Assembly: GCA_913060515.1 (NCBI GenBank) | Contig: CAJXRZ010000011.1 | Coordinates: 40,329 to 104,328, forward strand | Source: an uncultured Pseudomonadota bacterium | Lineage (GTDB): Bacteria > Myxococcota_A > UBA796 > CAJQPC01 | Length of the DNA: 64,000 nucleotides | Direction of reading: 5' to 3' | In this document: piece by piece, positions 17,250-26,200 of the stretch | Position numbering within the stretch: position 1 is the first letter of the stretch | Layout: every line of letters begins with the position of its first letter | Notes under the pieces: generated by a model | The model's input: the letters and a program-made list of their open reading frames with translations, nothing else | Databases searched by the model: none | What the model was told of the DNA's origin: nothing | Translations under genes and position numbers: made by a program

Positions 17250-18912
17250 GGATGCGAACCCCCTGCCCTTCCGCGATCGGCTCCTGGGCCGCATCTAGCG
17301 CGCGCACAGCTTGGTCGTGCATGTCAGGCCGGGCGCTCCCATCTTCGTGGATGACGAGGTAGCGAATCTTCTGTTTGCGCGCGACCCGACGGGTGTTCTT
17401 GAGTGGCTGCCCTGCGTTCTTCGCCGCGGCGTCCTGCAGCATGGCCGCCCAGACCAAGCGAGAGGCACTGTTGTTGGGGAAGTTCAGGCTGCCGGTCAGT
17501 GGCTTGTGGTGCACGCTCTGCTCGTACAAGTAAGAGCGGCCTCCTGCCACTGGATAGTTGATCACTGCACCCTTCGGAGCATCGGCGAGCACATCAAAGG
17601 CAGGGTCCAGCGCCATCTGCGAGGTATCGGGAAGTCCATGTACCGGGGCGGCGAGTCGAAACTCAAGGGCCACGAGCACAGCCAGGAGCGGCGCTGCCCA
17701 AGACTGGGGCAGAGCACGGACCGCACCTGCTGCAAGCAGGGCAAGGGCCAAGGAAGCGGCCGCGCCGAGGCGGTAGAGCAGCGACAAAGAGGAGAAGCCA
17801 GGGAGGTCTTCGATCACGAAGTAGGGCAAAGGAACAGCCAGGCGTCGGTCGATCACCCACGCTGTCCCGTCCATACAGACCACCGGCCCCATGGCGAGAA
17901 CGAGGCCACCGAGCCCAGCGACCAGCACCGCACCGCGACCGCTCCCCGGGCCTTTGCGCACACAGCCGGCGCCTGCAGCAAGGATCAGCAACCAGCCTAG
18001 GTAGTGGCAGTGAACGAACTCTTCGCCATAGCGACTGAGTTCTGAGAAGTCCGGACTGCGAAAGTCCCCGGGGACAAACCAGCCCCGTGGATCCGCAGGA
18101 CCGATGCTCCGGCGAACCGTGTCCAGCTCCTTCTCATGCTTGATGCCGACCAGATTGTCGGGATCCTGCACCCCAGCGTGGGCCGCGGCTGCCCAAGGCA
18201 AAGTGAGGGCCAGCCCCAAGACGGCCACTGTGACGCTACGGCCGAGGCGGCGCCCCCGCGAGATGCCGGGACGTGCGGCGAAGAGGAATCCGGCCCAAAA
18301 GAGCCATGCGCAGATTCCCATGTACCAACTGGAGAGCGCAGCCAAGAAGAGGCACAGCCCCGCAAAGACGATGCGGCCAGGCCCTCCCCGGTCCAATGCC
18401 TTCAGGAGCGCCAACACAGAGAGCGGAAGCCAGCCGCCCGCAATGGCCTCGCTTGTGCCGTTCTGCATCCCTGAGATGAGGACAGGCGCCAGGGCAAAGC
18501 CAACGCCAGCGACCCATGCGGCGCGACGATCTCCCCAAAGGTAGAGCCCCAATGCGTGGGCGGCCAAGCCGGAGAACACCACATGGCCGATGCACAGCAG
18601 AGAATAGGCAGCCAGAAGCCCAAAGGCAGCGACCAGCGGCAAGCCGATGATGGCGTTGAGGGGATCGGCGACCAGAAGCACTCCGCCGTCCGGCCATCCG
18701 AGCAGAGTGGTGCGCCAGGGAATGACGCCCGAACTGAGCTCGTGTTCTACAAACCAGAGAGACCACAAGCTGTTGCCCAGGTCGCTCCGGCCCGCCCCAG
18801 GCACGCTGGTCCCGAGCTGAAGCGGCGCTGGCCATGTGACCCAACACGCGAGCAGCGAATAGACGGCCAACCGCAGCAGTCTGGTGGGCCAGGGAGAAGG
18901 AGGGGATGTCAC
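17236..18912 (-). CDS. Multi-pass membrane protein, GT-C glycosyltransferase-like
   Basis: About ten hydrophobic helices are followed by a soluble C-terminal domain of roughly 140 residues (from about GLPDTSQMALDP). The first periplasmic loop has SDLGNSLWSLWFVEHEL and DPLNAIIGLPL, a layout typical of GT-C enzymes that use polyprenyl-phosphate sugars. Its acidic residue could be catalytic. The product is 558 residues from the GTG at 18912, chosen because a TAGACT -10-like box sits at 18940-18935. A TTG at 18981 is an alternative. It heads a three-gene overlapping operon with the beta-helix and GT2 genes. The sugar and acceptor are unknown. Confidence 0.7.
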   Translation of the reverse strand: MTSPPSPWPTRLLRLAVYSLLACWVTWPAPLQLGTSVPGAGRSDLGNSLWSLWFVEHELSSGVIPWRTTLLGWPDGGVLLVADPLNAIIGLPLVAAFGLLAAYSLLCIGHVVFSGLAAHALGLYLWGDRRAAWVAGVGFALAPVLISGMQNGTSEAIAGGWLPLSVLALLKALDRGGPGRIVFAGLCLFLAALSSWYMGICAWLFWAGFLFAARPGISRGRRLGRSVTVAVLGLALTLPWAAAAHAGVQDPDNLVGIKHEKELDTVRRSIGPADPRGWFVPGDFRSPDFSELSRYGEEFVHCHYLGWLLILAAGAGCVRKGPGSGRGAVLVAGLGGLVLAMGPVVCMDGTAWVIDRRLAVPLPYFVIEDLPGFSSLSLLYRLGAAASLALALLAAGAVRALPQSWAAPLLAVLVALEFRLAAPVHGLPDTSQMALDPAFDVLADAPKGAVINYPVAGGRSYLYEQSVHHKPLTGSLNFPNNSASRLVWAAMLQDAAAKNAGQPLKNTRRVARKQKIRYLVIHEDGSARPDMHDQAVRALDAAQEPIAEGQGVRIHALW

Positions 18913-19024
18913 GGATGCTCGGCCAGTTGAGCGCAGTCTACCACTGCGTTGCCCCGGACTTTGTCCACAAGCTATGGACAACTCCCCGAAAGGCGCGAAC
19001 GTGACAGGACTGCGGCGTTTCGTC

Positions 19025-19052
19025 TTAACTCCTTGTTATTAAGGCATAAATA
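19025..19052 (+). promoter_or_regulatory. Candidate promoter of the small lipoprotein gene
   Basis: TTAACT (19025-19030) and TAAATA (19047-19052) are spaced by 16 bases in an AT-rich patch that stands out from the GC-rich background, about 115 bases ahead of the start codon. The long leader contains no gene that I can support. Confidence 0.4.
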
Positions 19053-19168
19053 CCGTGCGCAGAACTTGGGCACGGTGTGACAACTTTGGTTTGTCCGCAG
19101 CAAGCCCCCGCTGGGGGGTGCTTTCGAGGTCACCTTTCGTTAGCATGCCCGCCCCATAGGAGAACTCC

Positions 19169-19612
19169 ATGTTGACCCTACTGATTGCATCCCTGCTCGT
19201 GGCGTGCGGCGAGAAGGAGGCCTCTGAGACCTCTGCTGTTGCCGAGGCCACCTCCGAGGCAGCCACCGTTGTGCCCGCTGACAAGAACTCCACTGCTTTC
19301 GGCGCCAGGCTGATGAGCAACAACTTCGAAGGCATGAAGCCCGTTGAAGGTGACGTAAAGCTCACCTACAACAGCCTCAAGTTCTCTCCTGACGGCACTT
19401 GGGCTGCCAACGGCATCGTCGAGATCGCTGACGAGGGCATGGAGTGCATGGAGAGCGGCACCTGGACCATGGAGCCTGCCACCGCCGACAACGTCGCGAC
19501 CGTGGCTTGGACCATCGTTGAGACCAACTGCGCAGGACGCGAGGCCGGCGGCGAGACCCGCGCGGAGCTCAACATCCTGGACAGCGGCGCCTACAAGATG
19601 AAGATGCGCTGA
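19169..19612 (+). CDS. Small uncharacterised lipoprotein
   Basis: The 147-residue product starts MLTLLIASLLVAC with a lipobox LLVAC (Cys13) and no basic n-region. An Ala/Glu/Thr-rich linker (EKEASETSAVAEATSE) is followed by a compact beta-rich domain. This has LKFSPDGTWAANGIVE, two Cys-containing turns (GMECMESGTW, ETNCAGRE) and a final DSGAYKMKMR. The alternating strands recall lipocalin-like or META-type small barrels, but I do not recognise a family. TAGGAG precedes the ATG. Codons look optimised (Lys AAG, Asn AAC), which suggests high expression. Confidence 0.7.
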   Translation: MLTLLIASLLVACGEKEASETSAVAEATSEAATVVPADKNSTAFGARLMSNNFEGMKPVEGDVKLTYNSLKFSPDGTWAANGIVEIADEGMECMESGTWTMEPATADNVATVAWTIVETNCAGREAGGETRAELNILDSGAYKMKMR

Positions 19613-19624
19613 GCTGCGGAGCGC

Positions 19625-21274
19625 CTATGCCCCTGTGATTCCTACTGTGGATCTGGGGGCGTAGCGCTCCACCAGTGACTCTGCGGCGCGTACGCCATCC
19701 AGAGCGGCCGAGACGATGCCGCCGGCGTACCCCGCCCCTTCACCGACTGGGAGCAAGTCGGGCAAGCTCTGCGAGTGCAGATCCGGGCCACGCAGAAAGC
19801 GAACGGGTGAGGTCGTGCGCGTCTCAGGAGCGATCAAGAGGGCCTCAGGACCTGCGAAGCCTTTGAGCTTGTGATCAAAGGAGCGGATGGCCTTCTTGAG
19901 CCCTGAGATCAGCCCCGGTGGGAGCAGTTCATTCAGGTCGACTGCGGTCAAGCCTTGGGGGTAGCTGCTTCGCGGGAGAGAGTCGGAGAAGCCACCGGAG
20001 AGGAGGTCTTCCACCCGCTGGGCCGGCGCACGGTAGTTTCCGCCCGCCAACTCAAAGGCCTTCTTCTCGATGCGATCTTGGTAGTCCAGTCCGGCGAGGG
20101 GGTTCTTCCCCACCTTTGGGTACTCGTTTGCCTGCACCTCAACGATGATCGCGGAGTTGGCCCAGAAGGCCCTTCGTGCAGCGAAGCTCATGCCGTTCAC
20201 AACCACACGGCCTTCCTGAGCGGTTGCTGGGACGACCATTCCACCCGGACACATACAGAAGGTGTGCGCTGAGCGCCCCTTGCTGGGGCTGTGGGTGAGT
20301 CGGTAACTGGCAGGCGGGAGGTCGCCGCGCTCCCCGCGGTATTGGGCCATGTCGATCAAGGCCTGTGGGTGCTCGATCCTTGCCCCAATGGCAATGGGCC
20401 TGGCCACACACTCGGCCCCCGCCCGGTACAGGGCTCGGTAGGTGTCTCGTGCAGAGTGACCAGCTGCCACGATGACTGGCCCGCGTCGGAGCTCGGTCCC
20501 GTCACTCAGGCGTACACCGACACAGCGCCCACCTTCATTGAGAAACTCGGAGACGCTGGTGTTGAAGCGCACCTCCGCACCCAGCTCTCGCAAGCGCTCA
20601 CGGAAGACTGGCAGAATCGCGCGGACCTTGTCGGTCCCCAGGTGCGCGTAGCTGGCCTGTTGAATCTCGGGATCTGCTCCGAACTGCACCAAACGCTGGA
20701 AGATGTAGCCTAGGTCCCCGTCACGCTTCCGGGTGTAGATCTTTCCGTCCGAGAAGGTGCCTGCCCCTCCCTCTCCAAAGACGACGTTGCTCTCTGGGTT
20801 CAAGGGGATCTTGTTCCGCCAGCCTTGATTGACGGTCGGAACGCGGTCCTCAACAGGCTGGCCTCGCTCCAGCAAAAGCACCTTGGCCCCTGTCTCCGCG
20901 AGACGAAGCGCCGCGAAGAGACCGGCTGGACCGGCGCCAACCACGATCGGCCTCACATCCGCTGGCCAAGTTTCCCGAGGAATTGTCGCCCGATCAAAGA
21001 GGCCGTAGCGTTCTGCATCACGCTCGGTCCACGCCCGGACGCCGTGGATGCCGCGCGCCAAGAGCTCTTCTTCACCGGTATCCAGCTCAATTCGATAGTT
21101 GGCCAGCCAACGCTTTCGGCGCTGTCGGGCGTCTAGAGAACGCTTGATAAGCTGAATCTCGGTGATTCGACTCACAGGAATTCTGAGCACTTCCGCCACA
21201 TGGGGGAGCTGCTCTTCCGTTTCCGAGGCCTCGGCTGAACCGCGCCACTCTACGCCCATCACCAGGATCGCCAC
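19625..21274 (-). CDS. FAD-dependent oxidoreductase, COG2509 type
   Basis: The 549-residue product has the architecture of the uncharacterised COG2509 dehydrogenases. A small N-terminal domain (about 1-105, with RSLDARQRRKRWLANYRIEL) precedes an FAD-binding PIVVGAGPAGLFAALRLAE. Further features are ERGQPVEDR, NVVFGEGGAGTFSDGKIYTR and a second half ending in LLPVGEGAGYAGGIVSAALDG. The reaction is not known for the family. The GTG start is supported by GGAGG 4 bases upstream. It is divergent from gap and stands alone. Confidence 0.85.
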   Translation of the reverse strand: MAILVMGVEWRGSAEASETEEQLPHVAEVLRIPVSRITEIQLIKRSLDARQRRKRWLANYRIELDTGEEELLARGIHGVRAWTERDAERYGLFDRATIPRETWPADVRPIVVGAGPAGLFAALRLAETGAKVLLLERGQPVEDRVPTVNQGWRNKIPLNPESNVVFGEGGAGTFSDGKIYTRKRDGDLGYIFQRLVQFGADPEIQQASYAHLGTDKVRAILPVFRERLRELGAEVRFNTSVSEFLNEGGRCVGVRLSDGTELRRGPVIVAAGHSARDTYRALYRAGAECVARPIAIGARIEHPQALIDMAQYRGERGDLPPASYRLTHSPSKGRSAHTFCMCPGGMVVPATAQEGRVVVNGMSFAARRAFWANSAIIVEVQANEYPKVGKNPLAGLDYQDRIEKKAFELAGGNYRAPAQRVEDLLSGGFSDSLPRSSYPQGLTAVDLNELLPPGLISGLKKAIRSFDHKLKGFAGPEALLIAPETRTTSPVRFLRGPDLHSQSLPDLLPVGEGAGYAGGIVSAALDGVRAAESLVERYAPRSTVGITGA

Positions 21275-21402
21275 TCGGCCTCCAAGCAGCTTTCATAACG
21301 CAGCCCTGCGTGTGGGTGACCAACCGCCTTGTCCCGGTTAGCCGGAGCACCTTGAAAACACCGGGCGGGCCCTGCCCTCCCCTCAGATCCCGTGGAGTTC
21401 AC

Positions 21403-22410
21403 ATGCCTGTCCGCGTCGCAATCAACGGCTTTGGCCGTATCGGCCGCAACGTCCTTCGAGCCGGATGGGACGACCCAGAGATCGAGTTCGTCCACATCAA
21501 CGACCTCACCGGCGATGACATGCTGGCTCACCTGCTCTCCAACGACTCGGTGCACGGCCGCTTCGGAAAGGACGTGCAGGTGGTCGAGGGTGGACTTCTC
21601 ATCGACGGCAAGAAGGTGGCGACCAGCGCCGTTCGGGACCCTGCTCAGCTTCCATGGAAGGAGACCGGGGTCGACGTAGTTCTTGAGTGTACCGGCGTGT
21701 TCCGCAGCCGCGAGGGCGCCAGCAAGCACCTGGCTGCAGGCGCCTCCAAGGTCATCATCTCGGCTCCCGGAGCCGACCCCGACGCCACGATCGTCGTCGG
21801 CGTCAACGACAGCGTGCTGACCGGTGAGGAGCGCATCGTCTCCAACGCCAGCTGCACGACGAACTGCTTGGCCCCCGCTGCCAAGGTGGTTCACCAGCAC
21901 TTCGGCATCCGCCATGGCGTGATGACCACCGTGCACAGCTACACCATGGATCAGTGCCTCTTGGACGGTCCTCACAAGGACTTCCGCCGCGCCCGCGCAG
22001 CTGCCGTCAACATGGTCCCCACCACGACCGGCGCAGCGAAGGCTGTTGGCCTGGTTCTACCCGCCCTCGCCGGGAAGCTTGGTGGCATGGCGATTCGCGT
22101 CCCAACTCCAAACGTCTCCCTCGTCGACTTGGTCGTCGAGCTGGAGAAGGACACGACCGCAGCAGAGGTGAACCAAGCGCTGGTGAATGCAGCCAATGGC
22201 GACCTGAAGGGAATCCTCTCCGCGGTGAGCGCACCGCTGGTGTCCTCGGACTTGGTGGGCAACCCTCACTCTTCCATTGTGGACCTGGACCTGACCATGA
22301 TGATGGGGCCCCGCACCCTCAAGCTCCTCACCTGGTACGACAACGAGTGGGGCTTCTCCAACCGCATGCTCGACTTGAGCCGCTTGCTCTCCGGGAAGGC
22401 ACGTCGATGA
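21403..22410 (+). CDS. gap: Glyceraldehyde-3-phosphate dehydrogenase
   Basis: This glycolytic enzyme of 335 residues oxidises G3P to 1,3-bisphosphoglycerate with NAD(P). It shows INGFGRIGRNVLRA for the dinucleotide fold and SNASCTTNCLAP with catalytic Cys151. His178 lies in TTVHSYT, and there are NMVPTTTGAAKAV and the terminal WYDNEWGFSNR. GGAG lies 8 bases before the chosen ATG; the upstream open frame has no homology. It is the first gene of gap-pgk-tpiA-secG, with the stop overlapping the pgk start (ATGA). Confidence 0.97.
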   Translation: MPVRVAINGFGRIGRNVLRAGWDDPEIEFVHINDLTGDDMLAHLLSNDSVHGRFGKDVQVVEGGLLIDGKKVATSAVRDPAQLPWKETGVDVVLECTGVFRSREGASKHLAAGASKVIISAPGADPDATIVVGVNDSVLTGEERIVSNASCTTNCLAPAAKVVHQHFGIRHGVMTTVHSYTMDQCLLDGPHKDFRRARAAAVNMVPTTTGAAKAVGLVLPALAGKLGGMAIRVPTPNVSLVDLVVELEKDTTAAEVNQALVNAANGDLKGILSAVSAPLVSSDLVGNPHSSIVDLDLTMMMGPRTLKLLTWYDNEWGFSNRMLDLSRLLSGKARR

Positions 22411-23582
22411 GCGCCTTTGAGAAGCTGCAGGTTCGCGGAAAGCGCGTCCTGCTGCGTCTGGACCTCAACGTCCCCCTGAACAAGCGCAAGGTGGCAGACG
22501 CGACCCGCATTCTGGCGGCGCTCCCGACCATCAATTCACTGCGCGATCGCGGTGCCAAGCTTGTGATCTGTAGTCACTTGGGACGCCCTAAGGCGCAGTC
22601 GGTGCCTGCACTCTCCCTCGAGCCCGTCGCGGCGTGGCTCGCCGAACACTTGGACACCGAAGTTGTCTTCGCACACGAGACGGTCGGCGAGGACGTGGAG
22701 TTCCTGAGCAAGGACCTGCAGCCCGGTGGGATTCTCGTCGTCGAGAACCTCCGCTTCCACAAGGGCGAGAAGAGCGGCGACCCAGAATTCGCCAAGCAGC
22801 TCGCCCGACTGGCAGACGTCTATGTCAACGACGCCTTTGGTGTCCTGCACCGCGAGCACGCCAGCGTAGTCGGCGTCGGGCAGTTCCTGGAAGAGAAGGC
22901 GCTTGGCCCACTCATCCAGCGCGAGGTCGATGCCTTGGCTCGCCTCGTCAAGGGCGCAGTAAAGCCCTTTGTAGGCATCTTGGGCGGCGCAAAGGTCAGC
23001 GACAAGATCGGCGTCATGCAGTCCCTGCTCGAGCGCTGTGATGCAGTCCTCATTGGCGGTGCCATGGCCTACACCTTCCTTCTGGCCCAGGGTCAGGCGA
23101 CCGGCAAGAGTTTGGTTGAGCCCGACCGCATCCGTCTGGCAAAGCGGCTCATGGATGACGCTGCAAAGCGCGGTGTGAAGATCCTGCTTCCTGTAGACCA
23201 CATCGCGGTAGGCCCGGACTCAGAGTCCCCCACTGTCGTGGAAGACCTGGGCACCGACATGGTCGGGTTCGACATCGGCCCACAGACGGCAAGCAACTAC
23301 GCCGAGATCATCTCTCGTGCGAACTCCATCTTCTGGAACGGCCCAATGGGCATGTTCGAGAAGGACGCCTTCGCAGGAGGGACCAAGGCGGTCGCCGAAG
23401 CGCTGGCAGGCAGTCGGGCCTACAGCGTCGTTGGCGGAGGTGACTCGGCCGCTGCGATCAACAAGATGGGCTTGGCCGACAAGGTCTCCCACATCTCCAC
23501 CGGCGGAGGCGCTTCCCTCCAGTACATGGAAGGCAATGGTCTTCCAGGGCTACAAGCTCTCGGTGCAAGGAGGAAGCAATGA
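22407..23582 (+). CDS. pgk: Phosphoglycerate kinase
   Basis: The 391-residue product transfers the 1-phosphate of 1,3-bisphosphoglycerate to ADP. Family marks include LRLDLNVPLNK, ICSHLGRPK, VENLRFHKGEKSGD, VNDAFGVLHREHAS, ILGGAKVSDKI, WNGPMGMFE and VVGGGDSAAAINKMG with a final STGGGASLQYMEG. The usual RVDFNVP is varied to RLDLNVP here. The ATG lies within the gap stop codon and the stop overlaps tpiA, so the three lower-glycolysis enzymes are translationally coupled. Confidence 0.97.
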   Translation: MSAFEKLQVRGKRVLLRLDLNVPLNKRKVADATRILAALPTINSLRDRGAKLVICSHLGRPKAQSVPALSLEPVAAWLAEHLDTEVVFAHETVGEDVEFLSKDLQPGGILVVENLRFHKGEKSGDPEFAKQLARLADVYVNDAFGVLHREHASVVGVGQFLEEKALGPLIQREVDALARLVKGAVKPFVGILGGAKVSDKIGVMQSLLERCDAVLIGGAMAYTFLLAQGQATGKSLVEPDRIRLAKRLMDDAAKRGVKILLPVDHIAVGPDSESPTVVEDLGTDMVGFDIGPQTASNYAEIISRANSIFWNGPMGMFEKDAFAGGTKAVAEALAGSRAYSVVGGGDSAAAINKMGLADKVSHISTGGGASLQYMEGNGLPGLQALGARRKQ

Positions 23583-24340
23583 GCCGCCGTCCATTCGTCG
23601 CTGGCAACTGGAAAATGAACAAGGGCCCGAACGAGGCTGACGCCTTGGCACGTGCCCTAAAGGCCGCCTTGGCCAACCAGAGCGCCGTCGACGTTGCTGT
23701 TGCACCAACCTACGTCGCCCTGCCAGCCGTCACGAGCAGGCTCAAGCACAGCGGCATCCACGTGGCCGCCCAAGACATCCATCCAAGTGTCTCAGGCGCA
23801 TTCACCGGTGCAATTGGCGGCGAAATGGTCCGGCAACTAGGCTGCACCTACACCTTGGTCGGTCACAGTGAGCGCCGCAGCCTCTGGAATGAAGACGATG
23901 CCCTGATCAACAGCAAAGTCCATGCGGCATTCCGGTCGGGTCTTCTTCCGATTATCTGTATCGGCGAGACGCTCTCACAACGGGACGGCAACCAAGTAGA
24001 GCAGGTGTTGGGCGCCCAACTCGCCAAGGGCCTTGAAGGCCTAGAAGCCGATCAAGTCGCCTCTCTCACCTTGGCCTACGAGCCCGTCTGGGCGATTGGT
24101 ACGGGCCGGACAGCCAGTCCTGAGCAAGCCCAAGACACCCACCAGTTCATCCGCCGGTGGCTCTCGGTGAACTTCCCCGACTTCGTCTCCAAGGCCGTGC
24201 GAATCCAGTACGGTGGCTCTGTCAAGCCTGGCAACGCGGCCGCCCTAATGGCCAAGCCAGACGTCGATGGCGCACTGGTCGGGGGCGCTGCCCTCCAAGC
24301 AGACAGCTTCGCTGCAATCGTTCTCGCCGCCGTCCCTTGA
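23579..24340 (+). CDS. tpiA: Triosephosphate isomerase
   Basis: The 253-residue product interconverts DHAP and G3P. It contains AGNWKMNKG with the substrate-binding Lys, [10 protein letters not shown] with the catalytic His, [14 protein letters not shown] with the catalytic Glu and [12 protein letters not shown] for the phosphate-binding loop. Its start overlaps the pgk stop (ATGA). A gap of 64 bases separates it from secG. Confidence 0.97.
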   Translation: MSRRPFVAGNWKMNKGPNEADALARALKAALANQSAVDVAVAPTYVALPAVTSRLKHSGIHVAAQDIHPSVSGAFTGAIGGEMVRQLGCTYTLVGHSERRSLWNEDDALINSKVHAAFRSGLLPIICIGETLSQRDGNQVEQVLGAQLAKGLEGLEADQVASLTLAYEPVWAIGTGRTASPEQAQDTHQFIRRWLSVNFPDFVSKAVRIQYGGSVKPGNAAALMAKPDVDGALVGGAALQADSFAAIVLAAVP

Positions 24341-24404
24341 CGGAAGCATGCTGCGGGAACACCTTCCCGGAGTTATTGGCCCAATCCCGCGGAGACTGGC
24401 CCCC

Positions 24405-24749
24405 ATGTCCTTGTTCATCGTAGTCCTGCACCTGATGCTTTGCGTGCTTCTGATCCTCATCATCCTCCTGCAACCAGGAAAGGGTGGTGACGTCGCTGCA
24501 GCATTCGGCGCCGGCGGCGGAAGCTCAAACGTCTTTGGCCCAAGAGGACCTGCCAACCTTCTCTCTCAGGCAACCACTGTCGTGGCTGTCCTGTTCATGG
24601 TGACTTCCATCACCTTGGCCATCCAGTCCAACCAGCGCGCTGGCAACGACGCCGATGCCGAGCAAGAGGTCATCATCGAAGATGCAGAAGGCTTCTTGCC
24701 GGCCTTTGAAGAGGTCCCCTCCCAAGACGGGGCCAGTACACCCAACTGA
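24405..24749 (+). CDS. secG: Preprotein translocase subunit SecG
   Basis: The 114-residue product has the SecG pattern of two membrane helices ([39 protein letters not shown]) joined by [16 protein letters not shown] and the SSNVFGPRG motif. An acidic C-terminal tail follows. It is an accessory part of the SecYEG channel. The position after tpiA is common in bacteria. GGAG lies 11 bases before the chosen ATG, a slightly long spacing. In-frame starts further upstream would overlap tpiA. Confidence 0.92.
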   Translation: MSLFIVVLHLMLCVLLILIILLQPGKGGDVAAAFGAGGGSSNVFGPRGPANLLSQATTVVAVLFMVTSITLAIQSNQRAGNDADAEQEVIIEDAEGFLPAFEEVPSQDGASTPN

Positions 24750-24772
24750 GTACTTTTTTGGTCTCAGAAAGC

Positions 24773-24804
24773 ACGCCTCCTTGCCTTGACAGGTCAGGAG
24801 GCGT
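24773..24804 (+). terminator. Inverted repeat after secG (possible terminator)
   Basis: A perfect 9-bp stem (24773-24781 with 24796-24804) has an inner 3-bp extension. It lies 24 bases past the secG stop and is followed by a loose T/A stretch. Its loop contains the -35 box of the next tRNA promoter, so termination and initiation signals share bases. Confidence 0.5.
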
Positions 24805-24813
24805 TGTTAATTG
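24786..24813 (+). promoter_or_regulatory. Promoter of tRNA-Leu(GAG)
   Basis: A perfect TTGACA (24786-24791) is followed after 15-16 bases by TTAATTG (24807-24813), close to -10 consensus, about 14 bases before the tRNA. Confidence 0.6.
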
Positions 24814-24826
24814 GGGTGGGTCCTCA

Positions 24827-24911
24827 GCGCGAGTGGCGGAATTGGTAGACGCGCTAGGTTGAGGGCCTAGTGGACGTAAAGTCCATGGGGGTTCGATTCC
24901 CCCCTCGCGCA
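24827..24911 (+). tRNA. tRNA-Leu(GAG)
   Basis: This is a class II tRNA of 85 bases with GCGCGAG/CTCGCGC acceptor stem. The anticodon stem CTAGG/CCTAG presents GAG at 24861-24863. A long variable arm (TGGAC...GTCCA) and a T-arm GGGGGTTCGATTCCCCC follow. The base after the discriminator A is C, followed by TT, so the terminal CCA is not encoded and must be added by CCA transferase. Confidence 0.97.
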
Positions 24912-24915
24912 CTTC

Positions 24916-24944
24916 GCTTCGGCCGGGCTTGTCCCGGCCGAAGC
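24916..24944 (+). terminator. Strong hairpin downstream of tRNA-Leu
   Basis: A perfect 12-bp GC-rich stem (24916-24927 with 24933-24944) has a 5-base loop and starts 5 bases after the tRNA. No T-run follows, so it may act as a 3' processing boundary rather than an intrinsic terminator. The remaining bases up to 25117 hold no gene that I can support. Confidence 0.5.
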
Positions 24945-25117
24945 ACCTCTGTGGGAAGCACACTGCCTGCAGACGCGAATCAGCGGTGCAGCTAGAGACA
25001 GCCCCACCAGCAGCAGCGAGGCTACCCACAGCCTACTGTAGCGAGACGCTGCTCAGCCACTGACATCCGCCCAGATAGTCCGCCGCAGCCAAGGGCTGGT
25101 CTACGGATAGGTGCCGG

Positions 25118-25561
25118 TCACCCGGCTTCGATACACTCAGGACAGAGCCCATAGAGCTCGTGACGGTGGTGCTTTAGCTGCCACCCCAGCTGACGCACAA
25201 CGAGGCTCTGACGGTCTTCGAGCACCTGGTCCTCGAATTCATCGATTCGGCCACAAGACTCGCAGATCAAATGATCATGGTGCTCAAGGTCCGCAAGCTC
25301 ATACCGAGCTTGCCCTTCCCCAAAGCGCTGCTCGTGGGCCACCTCAGCCTCGGTCAGGAGCTTCATGGTCCGGTAGACAGTGGCAAAGCCAACGCCGGAG
25401 TCACGCTCCTGCACGAGCCTTGTCAGCTCCTGCAGAGTGATGTGACCGCCCTGGACAAAGAAGGCATCCACGATGAGGTCGCGCTGCCGCGTATTCCTCT
25501 TTCCTTGGCTCTCCATGTACTTGGCCAAGCGCTCACGGGCATGGCGAATCTGCTCACTCAT
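25118..25561 (-). CDS. fur: Fur-family ferric uptake/metal regulator
   Basis: This DNA-binding repressor has 147 residues. The N-terminal winged helix has KRNTRQRDLIVDAFF and a recognition segment VGFATVYRTMKLL. The dimerisation domain has HHDHLICESCGRIDEF, with the regulatory metal-site histidines and the first CxxC, and GLCPEC near the end as the second CxxC. GGAGG precedes the chosen ATG; the open frame further upstream is not conserved. It lies downstream of rplQ, separated by a terminator. Fur, Zur and PerR are hard to tell apart, though the HHDH layout fits Fur best. Confidence 0.85.
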   Translation of the reverse strand: MSEQIRHARERLAKYMESQGKRNTRQRDLIVDAFFVQGGHITLQELTRLVQERDSGVGFATVYRTMKLLTEAEVAHEQRFGEGQARYELADLEHHDHLICESCGRIDEFEDQVLEDRQSLVVRQLGWQLKHHRHELYGLCPECIEAG

Positions 25562-25615
25562 CGGGCCTCCGGTCCCCCCATAACGGGGCCCACCAAAAAT
25601 GAGCACAAGGACGAC

Positions 25616-25645
25616 AAAGGGGAGGCTCCCGATGGAAGCCTCCCC
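25616..25645 (-). terminator. Terminator of the ribosomal superoperon after rplQ
   Basis: On the minus strand a 9-bp stem (25637-25645 with 25619-25627) with a 9-base loop is followed by TTTG. It lies about 20 bases past the rplQ stop and before fur. Confidence 0.75.
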
Positions 25646-25666
25646 TTCTCAAGCAAACCCTAAGGC

Positions 25667-26146
25667 CTACTCTTCGCCAGCCGAAGCAGCGTCTGCACCA
25701 GACACTTCCTGGTTGGCACCAACTGGCGCCTCGTTGTCGCCCAACAAGGAGATGACTGCCATAGATGCGTTGTCGCCACTACGGAAGCCGACCTTGGTGA
25801 TGCGGGTGTAGCCACCCGCACGGCTCTTGTATCGCTCGCTGTAATCGTTGAACAGCAAGTGCAACGCCTCACCATCAACGATCTTACGACGCGCTTGGCG
25901 GAGAGCGTGAAGGCGCTTGGCCTTGGCATCCGCCAGCTCGTCGCCACTCAGACCTTCCAAGGCGCTGGGTGGAACCCGCTTGCCAAGAGTGATCAGCTTC
26001 TCAGCAATCGCTCGAACCTCCTTGGCCTTGGCCTCGGTGGTCTGGATCTTGCCGTGGATGAACAGGGACGTAGCCATGTTCCGGAACATTGCCTTGCGGT
26101 GGGAGCTGGTACGCCCCAACTTACGGCCAGATTTTTCGTGACGCAT
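25667..26146 (-). CDS. rplQ: Ribosomal protein bL17
   Basis: The 159-residue product is longer than the usual 116-130. The N-terminus [20 protein letters not shown] and the middle segment [20 protein letters not shown] are canonical. The body ends in [25 protein letters not shown]. An Ala/Glu-rich tail of about 20 residues follows and is probably disordered. It lies last in the alpha-operon part, 54 bases after rpoA. Confidence 0.95.
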   Translation of the reverse strand: MRHEKSGRKLGRTSSHRKAMFRNMATSLFIHGKIQTTEAKAKEVRAIAEKLITLGKRVPPSALEGLSGDELADAKAKRLHALRQARRKIVDGEALHLLFNDYSERYKSRAGGYTRITKVGFRSGDNASMAVISLLGDNEAPVGANQEVSGADAASAGEE

Positions 26147-26200
26147 CGCGCTCTCCTAGCACCCGGTGGGACGCCCAGGCCATAGCCCAGGCTCAACCAC

